This document shows positions 38,991 through 48,913 of a stretch of DNA of 64,000 nucleotides, in pieces. The stretch's first letter is position 1, and every line of letters starts with the position of its first letter. The stretch covers positions 124,001-188,000 of the forward strand of contig NZ_JAMJWD020000004.1 in NCBI RefSeq assembly GCF_023554255.2, given 5' to 3'. Source of the DNA: Phyllobacterium sp. 21LDTY02-6. Lineage in GTDB: Bacteria > Pseudomonadota > Alphaproteobacteria > Rhizobiales > Rhizobiaceae. The position numbers and the translations under genes are program-made. A model generated the notes under the pieces. The model searched no databases. It was not told the origin of the DNA and saw only the letters and a list, made by a program, of their open reading frames with translations.

Positions 38991-40910
38991 TCAGGCGCGG
39001 ACCGGCGCCACCAGCCGGTCACGGCCAAGCGCGGCGAATACCGTCTGGACGATGCCGGCTGCGTTCAATCCGGCGCGGGCATAGAGCGTCTCGGGCTTGG
39101 CATGGTCGAGATAGCAATCCGGCAAGGTCATGGTGCGGACACGCAGGCCGCCGTCAAGCAGGCCCTCGCCGCTGAGGAAATGCAGCACATGCGAGGCAAA
39201 CCCGCCGATAGCGCCCTCCTCCACCGTAACGAGCACTTCATGCGAGCGCGCGAGACGCCTGATCAGGTCCTGGTCCAGCGGCTTGGCGAAGCGCGCATCG
39301 GCGACCGTCGTCGGCAGGCCGGCGGCGTCCAGTTCCTCGGCGGCAAGCAGACATTCCTGGAGCCGCGTTCCGAACGAAAGAACAGCGATCTTGCCGCCCT
39401 CGCGGACGATGCGCCCCTTGCCTATGGCGAGGACTTCGCCGCGCTCCGGCAGTTCGACGCCGACGCCATCGCCACGCGGATAGCGGAAGGAGATCGGGCC
39501 CTCGTCATATTCGGCAGCAGTGCGCACCATGTGGCGAAGCTCGGCCTCGTCCGACGCGGCCATGACGACGAAGCCCGGCAGCGCGGCAAGAAAACCCGTA
39601 TCGAACGAACCGGCATGGGTGGCGCCGTCGGCGCCGACGAGACCGGCCCTGTCGATCGGAAACCGAACCGGCAATTGCTGCAGCGATACGTCGTGGACCA
39701 CCTGGTCATATCCGCGCTGCAGGAAGGTCGAGTAGATGGCGGCGAACGGCTTGTAGCCCTCGCTGGCCAGCCCTGCGGCGAAGGTCACGGCGTGCTGCTC
39801 GGCTATGCCGACATCGAATACGCGGCTCGGAAATGCCTGGCCGAAAAGATCGAGCCCGGTGCCGCCGGGCATCGCAGCGGTGATCGCGACGATCTTCTCG
39901 TCGTGGCGCGCCTCCTCGATCAGGCTTGTCCCGAAAATCTTGGTGTAGCTTGGAGCATTGGCCGGCGGCTTCGCCTGCGCGCCCGTGATCACGTCGAAAC
40001 GATTGACGCCATGATATTTGTCCGCCGATGCCTCCGCCGGCGCATAGCCCTTGCCCTTCTGGGTGACGACGTGGATCAGCACGGGACCATCCATCGTATC
40101 GCGCACGTTCTTCAGGACGGGAAGCAGGTGTTCGAGATTATGACCGTCGATCGGGCCGACATAATAGAAGCCGAGTTCCTCGAACATCGTTCCGCCGGTC
40201 CAGAAACCCCTGGCATATTCTTCCGACAGCCGCGCCTTCTCCTGCAGGAATTTCGGCAGCTTGCGCGCCAGCTGCTTGGCCGTTTCGCGGAAAGTGCGGT
40301 AGGTGCGTCCCGAAACGAGGCGGGCGAGATAGGCGCTCATCGCGCCCGTCGGCGGGGCGATGGACATATCATTGTCGTTGAGGATGACGATGAGGCGGGC
40401 GTCGAGCGCACCGGCATTGTTCATCGCCTCATAGGCCATGCCGGCGGACATGGCGCCGTCGCCGATGACGGCGATCACATTGCGCTTCGTGCCCGAAAGC
40501 TCGCTGGCGACGGCCATGCCGAGACCCGCCGAGATCGACGTGGAGGAGTGCGCCGCACCGAAAGGATCATATTCGCTCTCGCTGCGCTTGGTGAAGCCGG
40601 ACAGCCCGCCCTCCTGCCGCAGGGTGCGGATTCGATCGCGCCGGCCGGTCAATATCTTGTGCGGGTAGGCCTGGTGGCCGACATCCCAGATGATGCGGTC
40701 CTCCGGCGTGTCGAATACGTGGTGCAGCGCCACCGTCAGTTCGACGACGCCGAGCCCGGCGCCGAGATGGCCGCCGGTCGTCGATACGGCGTCGATCACC
40801 TCGCTGCGCAGTTCGGCGGCGAGGCGCGGCAGCTCGGATTCCGGCAGCCGGCGCAGGTCGGCCGGGATCGTCACGCTGTCCAGTAGCGGCGTTTCGGGTT
40901 TCTTGGTCAA
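38991..40910 (-). CDS. dxs: 1-deoxy-D-xylulose-5-phosphate synthase
   Basis: 639 residues. First step of the MEP pathway, condensing pyruvate and glyceraldehyde 3-phosphate with ThDP. Landmarks: [36 protein letters not shown], the ThDP motif region [20 protein letters not shown]...NDNDMSI, and [15 protein letters not shown] with the catalytic Glu. The start is TTG at 40910. No ATG in frame lies near it, and the ATG at 40926 is in another frame. A 14-base palindrome (40924-40937) sits just upstream. tlyA follows after five bases. ispH, the last enzyme of the pathway, is also in this window. Confidence 0.95.
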   Translation of the reverse strand: MTKKPETPLLDSVTIPADLRRLPESELPRLAAELRSEVIDAVSTTGGHLGAGLGVVELTVALHHVFDTPEDRIIWDVGHQAYPHKILTGRRDRIRTLRQEGGLSGFTKRSESEYDPFGAAHSSTSISAGLGMAVASELSGTKRNVIAVIGDGAMSAGMAYEAMNNAGALDARLIVILNDNDMSIAPPTGAMSAYLARLVSGRTYRTFRETAKQLARKLPKFLQEKARLSEEYARGFWTGGTMFEELGFYYVGPIDGHNLEHLLPVLKNVRDTMDGPVLIHVVTQKGKGYAPAEASADKYHGVNRFDVITGAQAKPPANAPSYTKIFGTSLIEEARHDEKIVAITAAMPGGTGLDLFGQAFPSRVFDVGIAEQHAVTFAAGLASEGYKPFAAIYSTFLQRGYDQVVHDVSLQQLPVRFPIDRAGLVGADGATHAGSFDTGFLAALPGFVVMAASDEAELRHMVRTAAEYDEGPISFRYPRGDGVGVELPERGEVLAIGKGRIVREGGKIAVLSFGTRLQECLLAAEELDAAGLPTTVADARFAKPLDQDLIRRLARSHEVLVTVEEGAIGGFASHVLHFLSGEGLLDGGLRVRTMTLPDCYLDHAKPETLYARAGLNAAGIVQTVFAALGRDRLVAPVRA

Positions 40911-40923
40911 GCCTCGGTTCCAT

Positions 40924-40937
40924 CATGCAATTGCATG
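40924..40937. repeat. Perfect 14-base palindrome upstream of dxs
   Basis: CATGCAATTGCATG reads the same on both strands and lies 14 bases ahead of the dxs TTG start, within the 114-base gap to the pirin gene. It could be a protein-binding site or influence dxs initiation. It carries little evidence beyond the exact symmetry. Confidence 0.5.
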
Positions 40938-41024
40938 CCTGTTCCTAAAGCCTTTTGCGGGCGAATAGAAGAGGCTCCGTCTCCCCGACGGTGAGACAAT
41001 GCGCGCGATGCTGTCGAACAACCC

Positions 41025-41948
41025 CTATGCTTCAGGCAGCGGAATGAATTCTTCCTCGTCGCCGGGAACGATATCGAAGCGGCCGCTGCGCCATTCTTCC
41101 TTCGCCTGCTCGATCCGCTCGCGCGACGACGAGACGAAATTCCACCAGATATAGCGCTTGGATGGCAGGGCAGCGCCGCCGAACAACATGAAATGTGCGC
41201 CTTGCGGCGCAGAAACGAGGATCTCGTCGCCGGCGCGGAAGGCAAGGAGCCGGTCGGCGGGAAACGACTGGCCGGCGATTTCCACCGAGCCGTCCAGCGT
41301 ATAGATCGCCCGTTCTTCCGCCGCCTTGGCGGGAATGACGATGCTGCCGCCCGGCTGCAACCTTATATCCACATAGAGCGTCTCGGCATGCTGGGTCACG
41401 CCGGAACGCGCGCCGTGGAACGTGCCCATCACGATTCGGGCCTCCATGCCGTTTTCCTGCAGCACCGGCAGGTCACGCACGCCCGTATTCGCAAAAGCCG
41501 GGTCGATCTCTTCGAGATGGTCGGGCAGCGCCAGCCAGGTCTGCAGCCCCGAAATCGGCAATGGCTCCGTCCGCAGTTCTTCCGGCGAGCGCTCGGAATG
41601 GACGATGCCGCGCCCCGCCGTCATCAGATTGACGTCGCCCGGCTTGATGACCATCTCGGTACCGAGGCTGTCGCGATGGCGGATATTCCCGTCAAACAGA
41701 TAGGTCACGGTCGATAGGCCGATATGGGGATGCGGGCGCACGTCGAGCGGATCGGTCGGGCGCAGGATCGCCGGGCCCATGCGGTCGAAGAATATGAAAG
41801 GACCGACCAGCCGGCGCTTGGCGGTGGGCAATGCGCGCCGCACCTCGAGCCCGCCTATGTCGCTCGTCCGCGGTATGATCAGCGTTTCGATCGAATCGAC
41901 CGCCGCCGCATCGCCGGGTTCGGGATCATTGCCGGGGAAGAAACTCAT
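41025..41948 (-). CDS. Pirin family protein
   Basis: 307 residues with a bicupin fold. The metal-binding N-terminal cupin shows RPHPHIGLSTVTYLFDG and the later AGRGIVHSE, giving the usual three His and one Glu. The C-terminal cupin is DIRLQPGGSIVIPAK...AIYTLDGSVEIAG. Bacterial pirins include quercetinases and regulators of pyruvate dehydrogenase, so function is open. ATG at 41948 has GGAG upstream at ten bases; the GTG at 41957 places it too close. It lies between dxs and xseB on the same strand, which I do not recall as the usual order in relatives. Confidence 0.9.
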   Translation of the reverse strand: MSFFPGNDPEPGDAAAVDSIETLIIPRTSDIGGLEVRRALPTAKRRLVGPFIFFDRMGPAILRPTDPLDVRPHPHIGLSTVTYLFDGNIRHRDSLGTEMVIKPGDVNLMTAGRGIVHSERSPEELRTEPLPISGLQTWLALPDHLEEIDPAFANTGVRDLPVLQENGMEARIVMGTFHGARSGVTQHAETLYVDIRLQPGGSIVIPAKAAEERAIYTLDGSVEIAGQSFPADRLLAFRAGDEILVSAPQGAHFMLFGGAALPSKRYIWWNFVSSSRERIEQAKEEWRSGRFDIVPGDEEEFIPLPEA

Positions 41949-42034
41949 GGCACGCACGCTCCAGTTGTGGAAGCTGCCAGACTAGCGGCTCGTGCCTGCC
42001 ATGGATAGTCCGCGCCACTGCAACAGTGTGTCGC

Positions 42035-42289
42035 CTATTCCGGATCGAGCGGCTCGGTGCCTGTCGGCTGGCCGTCGCGGCCAAGCCTGATCTTCTGCAC
42101 CTTGTCTTCAGCCGCCTTCAACAGGCTGTCGCAATGTTTCTTCAACGCTTCGCCGCGCTCATAGATCAGGATCGACTGTTCGAGCGGCACGTCGCCCCGC
42201 TCCAGATCGTCCACGATCTTTTCCAGTTGATCGAGCGCCTGCTCGAAGCTCATGGCGGCGATATCGGAATTGTTCGGGGCGTCGGCCAT
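42035..42289 (-). CDS. xseB: Exodeoxyribonuclease VII small subunit
   Basis: 84 residues, the standard size. [37 protein letters not shown] is the XseB signature, forming the helical hairpin that binds XseA. Exonuclease VII degrades single-stranded DNA in both directions. XseA is not in this window. It lies three bases downstream of the HDAC-like gene, so the two are cotranscribed. Confidence 0.97.
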   Translation of the reverse strand: MADAPNNSDIAAMSFEQALDQLEKIVDDLERGDVPLEQSILIYERGEALKKHCDSLLKAAEDKVQKIRLGRDGQPTGTEPLDPE

Positions 42290-42292
42290 GCT

Positions 42293-43219
42293 TTAACCTC
42301 TCATCAAGCGTTTGATATGTGCGCCCGCGGAGAGCGACATTCCCTTCAGGTCGTAACCGCCTTCCAGGAGGCTGACAAGGCGGTTCGACGCGTAGTTCCC
42401 AGCAGTTTCGAGCATAAGCCCCGTCGCCCAGTCGAAATCGTCCTCGGTCAGGTTGATCTCTGCCAGCGGGTCGCGGTGATGGGCGTCGAAACCGGCGGAA
42501 ATGATCACCAGTTCCGGCCGGAACGCTTCCAGGGCCGGCAGGATGCGGCTGGTGAAGGCCTCCCGGAAGTCGGTGCTTCCGCTGTCGGGAACCAGGGGCG
42601 CATTGACGATATTGCCCTCGCCGGTCTCGTTCTTGCCGCCGGTGCCGGGATAAAGCGGCATCTGGTGCGTGGAACAATAGAGCACGGAAGGATCGGACCA
42701 GAAGATGTCCTGCGTGCCATTGCCGTGATGCACGTCCCAATCGACGATGGCGACGCGCTCGACCCCGTGCTTCTTCTGGGCGTGGCGGGCTGCGATCGCC
42801 GCATTGTTGAACAGGCAGAAGCCCATGGCCCTGTCCTTTTCCGCATGATGGCCGGGCGGGCGCGACGCCACGAATACATTGTCCGCCCTGCCCTCGAACA
42901 CGTCGTCGATGGCGGCATTGGCTGCCCCGATGGCCGTCAGCGCCGCTTCCCAGCTCTTCGGACTGACGGACGTGTCGGCATCGACCCGGCTGAGGCCTTC
43001 CTGCGGCACCGCCTCGCGCACCCTTTCGACGAAAGTCTCCGGATGGGCAAGCAGGATCGCCTGCTCGTCGCCCATCGGCGCCGTCACCCGGTCAAGCGCA
43101 TCGAATTCACTGTCCTCCAACACTTTTGCCAGCGCGCGCAGCCGGTCCGGCCGTTCGGGATGGCCGGGCGGCGTCAAATGTTCCAGATAGATCGGATGAG
43201 AATAGAGGCGCGTGACCAT
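42293..43219 (-). CDS. Histone deacetylase-like amidohydrolase
   Basis: 308 residues of the class II HDAC/acetoin-utilisation/acetylpolyamine amidohydrolase superfamily. The zinc and charge-relay motifs are PPGHHAEKDRAMGFCLFNNAAIAARHA and IVDWDVHHGNGTQDIFW, plus SAGFDAHHRDPLAEI. Bacterial members deacetylate small molecules such as acetylpolyamines or lysine residues; the substrate is unknown. It precedes xseB by three bases, an arrangement common in Hyphomicrobiales. Confidence 0.9.
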   Translation of the reverse strand: MVTRLYSHPIYLEHLTPPGHPERPDRLRALAKVLEDSEFDALDRVTAPMGDEQAILLAHPETFVERVREAVPQEGLSRVDADTSVSPKSWEAALTAIGAANAAIDDVFEGRADNVFVASRPPGHHAEKDRAMGFCLFNNAAIAARHAQKKHGVERVAIVDWDVHHGNGTQDIFWSDPSVLYCSTHQMPLYPGTGGKNETGEGNIVNAPLVPDSGSTDFREAFTSRILPALEAFRPELVIISAGFDAHHRDPLAEINLTEDDFDWATGLMLETAGNYASNRLVSLLEGGYDLKGMSLSAGAHIKRLMRG

Positions 43220-43302
43220 GAAACTTCCCGTTGCGTCGTCGAGCTACAAGTTGCACCAGGCAGCCGAAGCAGCGCAAGGGGGCCTCCATCCGATTTGACC
43301 GG

Positions 43303-44586
43303 TCAGGCGGCGGCGAGCGCCTGGGCGAGATCCGCGATCAGATCGTCCGGGTGCTCTATGCCGATAGAAAGCCGGATCGTCGAATCCAGCACGCCGATAC
43401 GCTGCCGCACGTCGACCGGAACGCCGGAATGGGTCATCGTGGCCGGGTGGCTCGCCAGCGATTCGGTTCCGCCAAGGCTGACGGCCAGTTTCAGGATCTC
43501 GAGCGCATTCAGGAAGCTGAACGCCGCCGGCTGGCCGCCGCGAATGTCGAACGAGAATGTGGAGCCTGCGCCGGTGCATTGCGCGGCGAAAACCTTGCCG
43601 ATGGGCGATGCCGGGTCGTGGTAGGGCAGATAATGGATATGTTCGACCTTCGGATGGTCGCGCAGGAAATCTGCCACGGCCTTTGCATTCGTATTGGCCT
43701 TTTCCATGCGGATCGACAGTGTTTCCAGTGAACGGCCGAGCATCCAGCAGGAATGCGGGTCGAGCTGGGTGCCGATCGCGCCGCGCAGCGCCTTGACCTG
43801 TTTCATCACGGCTTTCGAACCAAGCGCCGCGCCGGCGATGAGGTCGGAGTGGCCACCGACATATTTGGTCAGCGAGTACAGCGAGATGTCGGCGCCATGT
43901 TGCAGCGGGCGCTGGAACACCGGTCCGAGCAGCGTGTTGTCGCAGGCTATGACCGGGCGATGGCCCTGCCGCTTCTCGATCGCATCGGCTATGCGGCCGA
44001 TCATGGCGACATCGACCAGGCTGTTGGTCGGATTGGCCGGCGTCTCGATCAGGATCAGCGACACGCGGCCACGTTCCATGGCGTCATTGGCGGCCTGCCT
44101 GACGCTGTCCTCGTTGACGCCGTCGGCAAAACCAACGGCGGCGATGCCAAGATTGAGGAAGGTCCTGGCGAGCAGGGTCTCGGTGCCGCCATAGAGCGGC
44201 TGCGAGTGGAGGATGGCGTCGCCGGGGCGGGCGAAGGCCAGCAGCGTCGTGGCGATGGCCGACATGCCGGAAGAGAACAGCGCACAACTCTCGGTCTTTT
44301 CATAGACGGCGAGGCGATCCTCGACGATTTCGCTGTTCGGGTGGTTGAAGCGCGAATAGACGAGGCCGGCGCCGGTTCCCGCCGGGGGTTCGCGCCGACC
44401 CGAGACGAAATCGAAGAAGTCCCGACCCTCTTCCGCCGATTTGAACACGAAGGTCGAGGTCAGGAACACCGGCGGCTTTACGGCGCCCTCGGAAAGCTCC
44501 GGGTCGAAGCCGTAATTGAGCATCAGCGTTTCGGGGTGCAGTTCGTGATTGCCGATATGGGTCTTGGAGGGATGTGGAGCGGTCAT
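43303..44586 (-). CDS. Cystathionine gamma-synthase family PLP enzyme
   Basis: 427 residues of the Cys/Met metabolism family. The PLP Lys is in [20 protein letters not shown] (S-x-T-K), with phosphate-binding [14 protein letters not shown] and the PLP-ring Asp in [13 protein letters not shown]. Members perform gamma-synthase, gamma-lyase, O-acetylhomoserine sulfhydrylase or beta-lyase reactions; sequence alone does not choose. The frame is open to 44799, overlapping ribB, but ATG at 44586 with GCGAGG upstream gives the normal N-terminus. A hairpin covers that ribosome-binding site (44593-44622), suggesting translational control. Confidence 0.9.
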   Translation of the reverse strand: MTAPHPSKTHIGNHELHPETLMLNYGFDPELSEGAVKPPVFLTSTFVFKSAEEGRDFFDFVSGRREPPAGTGAGLVYSRFNHPNSEIVEDRLAVYEKTESCALFSSGMSAIATTLLAFARPGDAILHSQPLYGGTETLLARTFLNLGIAAVGFADGVNEDSVRQAANDAMERGRVSLILIETPANPTNSLVDVAMIGRIADAIEKRQGHRPVIACDNTLLGPVFQRPLQHGADISLYSLTKYVGGHSDLIAGAALGSKAVMKQVKALRGAIGTQLDPHSCWMLGRSLETLSIRMEKANTNAKAVADFLRDHPKVEHIHYLPYHDPASPIGKVFAAQCTGAGSTFSFDIRGGQPAAFSFLNALEILKLAVSLGGTESLASHPATMTHSGVPVDVRQRIGVLDSTIRLSIGIEHPDDLIADLAQALAAA

Positions 44587-44592
44587 GCCGGT

Positions 44593-44622
44593 ACCTCGCT
44601 TAACTGACTGAACCCGCGAGGT
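44593..44622 (-). promoter_or_regulatory. Leader hairpin covering the ribosome-binding site of the CGS-family gene
   Basis: Seven-base perfect arms ACCTCGC and GCGAGGT with a 16-base loop on the minus-strand transcript. The downstream arm contains the GAGG Shine-Dalgarno and lies six bases from the ATG at 44586. A methionine-type gene with a sequestered ribosome-binding site suggests a riboswitch or other translational switch. It does not match the SAM-II or SAM-I consensus as I remember them. Confidence 0.45.
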
Positions 44623-44734
44623 TACAATAAATTCGCCGATCGTTCCTTGCTTATTTGGGCCTGTCTGGCGCACGAACCGCAATGGGACGCGCCGCCGGCG
44701 CGACGCTTCCCAAGACTTCGAGGACCCAAGGCCG

Positions 44735-45838
44735 TTAGAGGATTTCGGTGCGGGTGATCTCGATGCCGAAGCCTTCGAGGCCGACATAATGGCGCTCACG
44801 CGAGGCGAGAAGCCGGATTGAGGTAATGCCGAGATCCTTCAATATCTGCGCCCCGAGGCCGATCTGCCGCCATTCCTCGTCGCGGACCTTGGCTTCGGCA
44901 TGGCCCTCGCGCTCCTGGAGCAGCGCCCGGTTGCGATCATCCTCGCTGCCGACACCGACCGAACCCTCGCGCAGATAGACGATGACGCCGCGCTTTTCCT
45001 CCGCCATGCGCTTCATGATGCTGTCCAGCGTATTGCGTGCGCCGAACACGTCCGTCAGCACGTCCTCGCGCTGCAATCGCACCGGAACATCCTCGCCATC
45101 GCGAATGTCGCCATAGACGATCGCCGCATGGTGCATCGGCTCCCACGGCAGCGAATAGGTGATGGCGCGCGCCTTGCCGGCACAGGTGTCGACATCGATT
45201 TCGCCAATGCGCTCGATCAGGGTTTCCTTGCGCTGGCGGTAGGCGATGAGGTCCGCCACGGTAACCTGATGCAGATCGTGGGTCTCGGCGAAGTTTTGCA
45301 CCTGCGGGCCGCGCATGACCGAGCCGTCATCATTGACGAGTTCGCAGATCACGCCGATCGGCGGCAGGCCGGCAAGCTTGCACAGGTCGACCGCCGCTTC
45401 CGTATGGCCGGAGCGCATCAGCACCCCGCCTTCACGGGCGACGAGCGGGAAAATATGGCCGGGACGGACGAAATCCGCGGCGCCGGCATTGGGATTGGCA
45501 AGGTTGCGCACCGTCAGCGTGCGGTCGTCGGCGGAAATGCCGGTGGTCGTGCCGTGCTTGTAATCGACGGTGACGGTGAAGGCCGTCGAATGCGGCGCGT
45601 CGTTCTCCGCCACCATCGGCGCGAGGTTCAACCGGCGCGCCTCCTGCCGCGTCATCGGCGTACAGACGATGCCGGACGTATGCCTGACGATGAAGGCCAT
45701 CTTCTCGGGCGTGCAGTGAACCGCCGCGACGATCAGGTCGCCCTCGTTCTCGCGGCCGTCATCATCCATGACGACGACGATCTCGCCCCGCTCGAATGCC
45801 CGCAGGGCATCCACGACACGCTTCTGATTATAGGCCAT
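44735..45838 (-). CDS. ribB: 3,4-dihydroxy-2-butanone 4-phosphate synthase with degenerate GTP cyclohydrolase II-like tail
   Basis: 367 residues. The N-terminal RibB domain is complete: [16 protein letters not shown] for Mg2+ and ribulose 5-phosphate, [23 protein letters not shown] and [19 protein letters not shown]. It makes the four-carbon unit of riboflavin. The C-terminal 160 residues align with GTP cyclohydrolase II in outline ([39 protein letters not shown]), but the zinc-binding cysteines expected around that block are missing, so the second activity is probably lost. This corresponds to the RibBX form known in rhizobia. aroC lies upstream with a 12-base gap. Confidence 0.93.
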   Translation of the reverse strand: MAYNQKRVVDALRAFERGEIVVVMDDDGRENEGDLIVAAVHCTPEKMAFIVRHTSGIVCTPMTRQEARRLNLAPMVAENDAPHSTAFTVTVDYKHGTTTGISADDRTLTVRNLANPNAGAADFVRPGHIFPLVAREGGVLMRSGHTEAAVDLCKLAGLPPIGVICELVNDDGSVMRGPQVQNFAETHDLHQVTVADLIAYRQRKETLIERIGEIDVDTCAGKARAITYSLPWEPMHHAAIVYGDIRDGEDVPVRLQREDVLTDVFGARNTLDSIMKRMAEEKRGVIVYLREGSVGVGSEDDRNRALLQEREGHAEAKVRDEEWRQIGLGAQILKDLGITSIRLLASRERHYVGLEGFGIEITRTEIL

Positions 45839-45850
45839 TCCGTTGCCCCC

Positions 45851-46945
45851 TTAGATGCGGCCCGTCTGGCCGCGATGTCTGAGATAATGATCGGCGATCG
45901 CGCAGGCCACCATGGCCTCCCCGATCGGCACGGCCCGGATGCCGACGCAGGGATCGTGCCTGCCCTTGGTCATCACATCGACCTGCTGGCCGTCGGCATC
46001 GATGCTGCGGCGCGGGGTCAATATCGAAGATGTCGGCTTGACGGCAAAACGCGCAACGATGGGCGCGCCGCTCGATATGCCGCCGAGGATACCGCCGGCA
46101 TGATTGGAGAGGAAGATCGGCTTGCCGTCATTCCCCATGCGCATCTCGTCGGCATTGGCTTCGCCCGTAAGCTCGGCCGCGGCAAATCCGTCGCCGATCT
46201 CGACGCCCTTCACCGCATTGATCGACATCAGATAGCTGGCGATGTCCTGGTCGAGCTTGGCATAGACCGGAGCGCCGAGGCCCGCAGGAACGTTTTCGGC
46301 AACGATCTCGATCACCGCCCCTATGGACGAGCCCGCCTTGCGAAGACCGTCCAGATAGGTTGCAAAGCCATCGACTGCACCAGCATCGGGTGTAAAGAAC
46401 GGGTTCCTGTCCACCTCTTCCCAATCCCAGCGGCTGCGGTCTATCGAGTGCACGCCCATCTTGACCAGCGCGCCACGGACGACGAGCCCCGGCACCACCT
46501 TGCGGGCGATCGCCCCGGCAGCCACCCGCGCGGCCGTCTCGCGCGCCGAGGAGCGGCCGCCGCCGCGATAGTCCCTGATGCCATATTTCACGTCATAGGT
46601 GTAATCCGCATGGCCGGGCCGATATTGCCGGGCAATGTCGCCATAATCCTTCGAGCGCTGGTCGGTGTTCTCGATCATCATGGAGATCGGCGTGCCGGTG
46701 GTGATCATGGTCACGCCGTCATCCTGCAGCATGACGCCGGAAAGCACGCGCACCTGGTCGGGCTCGCGCCGCTGCGTGGTGAATTTCGACTGGCCCGGCT
46801 TGCGCTTGTCGAGATAGGCCTGCACCTCCGCCTCGGTGAAGCTGATGCCGGGCGGGCAGCCGTCCACGACGCAGCCAAGCGCTATGCCATGGCTTTCGCC
46901 CCAAGTTGTGACGCGGAAAAGATGACCGAAACTATTGTGAGACAT
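45851..46945 (-). CDS. aroC: Chorismate synthase
   Basis: 364 residues. Seventh step of the shikimate pathway, needing reduced FMN. Family signatures: [19 protein letters not shown] near the N-terminus, [27 protein letters not shown] in the middle, and the C-terminal [25 protein letters not shown] at 46945 is the only sensible start. ribB follows by 12 bases, and the divergent DUF1344 gene begins 168 bases away. Confidence 0.97.
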   Translation of the reverse strand: MSHNSFGHLFRVTTWGESHGIALGCVVDGCPPGISFTEAEVQAYLDKRKPGQSKFTTQRREPDQVRVLSGVMLQDDGVTMITTGTPISMMIENTDQRSKDYGDIARQYRPGHADYTYDVKYGIRDYRGGGRSSARETAARVAAGAIARKVVPGLVVRGALVKMGVHSIDRSRWDWEEVDRNPFFTPDAGAVDGFATYLDGLRKAGSSIGAVIEIVAENVPAGLGAPVYAKLDQDIASYLMSINAVKGVEIGDGFAAAELTGEANADEMRMGNDGKPIFLSNHAGGILGGISSGAPIVARFAVKPTSSILTPRRSIDADGQQVDVMTKGRHDPCVGIRAVPIGEAMVACAIADHYLRHRGQTGRI

Positions 46946-47112
46946 GCGCCTACCCGACTTTGTGTGAGGCGGTTTTATGAGCCTTTCGCATCGCGGTCAA
47001 ACCTGCCTGTGAAATTCCTTCATCCGGCGCGAAAAAAGCAATTCTTTTGCCACAAATGAAAGCTCTAACTGACGCCATAGCAGATATGTATTTTGTCCGA
47101 GAGGTTCCCGCC

Positions 47113-47376
47113 ATGCGCCATTTCGTTGCCGCCTTCATGTTTTTCGCTTCACTTTTCCCCGTCGGTGCCCTTGCTGACGATGCGCAAGGCACGATCACCA
47201 AGATCGACGAGGACAATTCGACGATCACGCTCGACGATGGCAAAGTCTACAAGCTGCCGGGCGAATTCGACCTGAGCGCGATCGAGAAGGGCATGAAGGT
47301 GACGCTGATGTTCGACGTGGTCGACAAGGAGCGCTACATCACCGACATCGAACAGGCGACCGATCTGGCCGAGTAA
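47113..47376 (+). CDS. DUF1344 periplasmic protein
   Basis: 87 residues with a signal peptide (MRHFVAAFMFFASLFPVGALA, cut before DDAQG). The mature 66 residues (GTITKIDEDNSTITLDDGKVYKLPGEFDLSAIE) form the small beta-barrel-like DUF1344 domain, common in Hyphomicrobiales and of unknown function. ATG at 47113 was chosen because it opens the signal peptide; the frame is open from 47047. It converges on the phosphoglycerate-mutase-like gene with six bases between stops. Confidence 0.85.
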   Translation: MRHFVAAFMFFASLFPVGALADDAQGTITKIDEDNSTITLDDGKVYKLPGEFDLSAIEKGMKVTLMFDVVDKERYITDIEQATDLAE

Positions 47377-47382
47377 GCGGGA

Positions 47383-47979
47383 TCACATCCAGGTCAGCTG
47401 ACCGTTCTCAAGCCGCAATATATGGTCCTGCGTGATCGCCATGTTGGCGGCATCGTGGCCGTCGAGGCCATTGACCATCTGGAAGATGGTGCGCAGGCAG
47501 CCGCCATGGGTGACGCAGACCGTCGGCTGGCGCACCTCGGATAGCCAGTCGGCGACACGCACGCCGAGCAGCGCATAGCTTTCGGCGGCCGCGCCCGGAG
47601 GTACGAAATTCCACTTGTCGCGGGCGCGCGCATCCACGAGTTCCGGCGTCCTTGCCGCGATATCCTCGATCATAAAGCCCTGCCAGTCGCCGAAATGCAC
47701 CTCCTTGAGGCGCGCATCGGTGCGATAATCGTGCGGGTCGAGCCCCATGCGCGTCCTGATGCGTTCCATCGTCTCGCGCGTGCGGCGCAGTGGGCTTGCG
47801 ACGAAATCGAAGCCGCTGCCATCGCCGATCAGCGATTTGATCATGTCGCCATTGCGGTCGGCCTGCACCTTGCCGCGGGCATTGATGTCGATGTCTTCCT
47901 GCCCCTGGATGCGCTCGGACACATTCCAGTCCGTCTCGCCGTGTCGCGAGAAATAGATGACCGAACTCGGCAATTTCAC
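47383..47979 (-). CDS. Histidine phosphatase family protein (phosphoglycerate mutase-like)
   Basis: 198 residues of the PhoE/GpmB branch. The catalytic His is in YFSRHGETDWNVSERIQGQED, the proton donor Glu in LKEVHFGDWQG, and the second His in VCVTHGGCLRTIF. Members are broad-specificity phosphatases or cofactor-dependent mutases; the substrate is not predictable. It starts with GTG at 47979, six bases after the fabI stop, using AAGGA inside the fabI 3' end, so it is coupled to fabI. Confidence 0.9.
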   Translation of the reverse strand: MKLPSSVIYFSRHGETDWNVSERIQGQEDIDINARGKVQADRNGDMIKSLIGDGSGFDFVASPLRRTRETMERIRTRMGLDPHDYRTDARLKEVHFGDWQGFMIEDIAARTPELVDARARDKWNFVPPGAAAESYALLGVRVADWLSEVRQPTVCVTHGGCLRTIFQMVNGLDGHDAANMAITQDHILRLENGQLTWM

Positions 47980-47985
47980 TTGATA

Positions 47986-48804
47986 TCAGTCCTTAACGAC
48001 GGAGATGTCCGGAGCGTCGACCGCCTTCATGCCCACGACGTGATAGCCGCTATCGGCGTGGTGAACCTCGCCGGTGACCGAGCGCGAAAGGTCGGAGAGG
48101 AAATAGAGGCCGGCATCGCCGATCTCCTCGATGGTCACCGTGCGGCGCAGCGGTGCGTTATATTCGTTCCACTTCAGGATATAGCGGAAGTCGCCGATGC
48201 CGGAAGCGGCCAGCGTCTTGATCGGGCCGGCCGAAATGGCGTTGACGCGGATATTGTCCGGGCCAAGGTCGACGGCGAGATATTTCACGCTCGCTTCGAG
48301 CGCGGCCTTGGCGACACCCATGACATTGTAGTTGGGCATGACCTTCTCGGCGCCATAATAGGTGAGCGTGAGGATCGATCCGCCATCGGTCATCAGCTTC
48401 TCGGCGCGCTTGGCGACGGCCGTCAACGAATAGACGGAGATGAGCATCGTCTTGGTGAAGTTCGCCTCTGACGTGTCCACGTAGCGGCCGGTCAACTCGT
48501 CCTTGTCGGAGAAGCCGATGGCGTGCACGAGGAAGTCGATCTTGCCCCAATGTTGTTCGAGCGCCGCAAAGCAGGCATCGATGGTCGAGGCATCCGAAAC
48601 ATCGCAATGGCCGCAAAGATAGGCGCCGAGCTCTTCCGCCAACGGCTCCACGCGCTTTTTCAGCGCATCGCCCTGATAGGTAAAGGCGAGTTCGGCACCC
48701 GCATCATGGGCTGCCTTGGCGATGCCCCAAGCAATCGAGCGATTGTTGGCGACACCCATGACAAGCCCGCGTTTACCCTGCATCAAACCAGTTTTGGCGG
48801 TCAT
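47986..48804 (-). CDS. fabI: Enoyl-[acyl-carrier-protein] reductase (NADH)
   Basis: 272 residues, an SDR-type FabI. GKRGLVMGVANNRSIAWGIA binds NADH, LVHAIGFSDKDELTGRYVDTS is the conserved strand, and the active site is Y-x6-K in MPNYNVMGVAKAALEASV. Ends FabI-like with GEVHHADSGYHVVGMKAV. It completes each cycle of fatty acid elongation and is the triclosan/isoniazid-type target. Followed by the phosphatase gene and preceded by the DnaJ-like gene 110 bases upstream. Confidence 0.97.
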   Translation of the reverse strand: MTAKTGLMQGKRGLVMGVANNRSIAWGIAKAAHDAGAELAFTYQGDALKKRVEPLAEELGAYLCGHCDVSDASTIDACFAALEQHWGKIDFLVHAIGFSDKDELTGRYVDTSEANFTKTMLISVYSLTAVAKRAEKLMTDGGSILTLTYYGAEKVMPNYNVMGVAKAALEASVKYLAVDLGPDNIRVNAISAGPIKTLAASGIGDFRYILKWNEYNAPLRRTVTIEEIGDAGLYFLSDLSRSVTGEVHHADSGYHVVGMKAVDAPDISVVKD

Positions 48805-48913
48805 CTACCAACCCTTCATGTAACTTCTGATTGACTGCGGTATCGCACAGCCCGCGCCGGGCTTCAAGCCATGCCGTCATAGCCTATTTGGGTTTTCCGG
48901 AACGTGCGCAGAT

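Noticed and set aside
38928-40886. 652-codon plus-strand frame opposite dxs
   Set aside because: No domain, opposite a complete essential gene.
44587-44734. SAM-II or FMN riboswitch before the CGS-family gene or ribB
   Set aside because: No match to the conserved cores I remember; ribB is tight behind aroC, leaving no room for an FMN element.
44900-47059. 719-codon plus-strand frame across ribB and aroC
   Set aside because: Spans two unmistakable genes on the other strand; composition typical of a shadow frame.
48849-48863. AGCCCG/CGGGCT inverted repeat between the DnaJ-like gene and fabI
   Set aside because: Six-base stem, no T tract; insufficient as a terminator.
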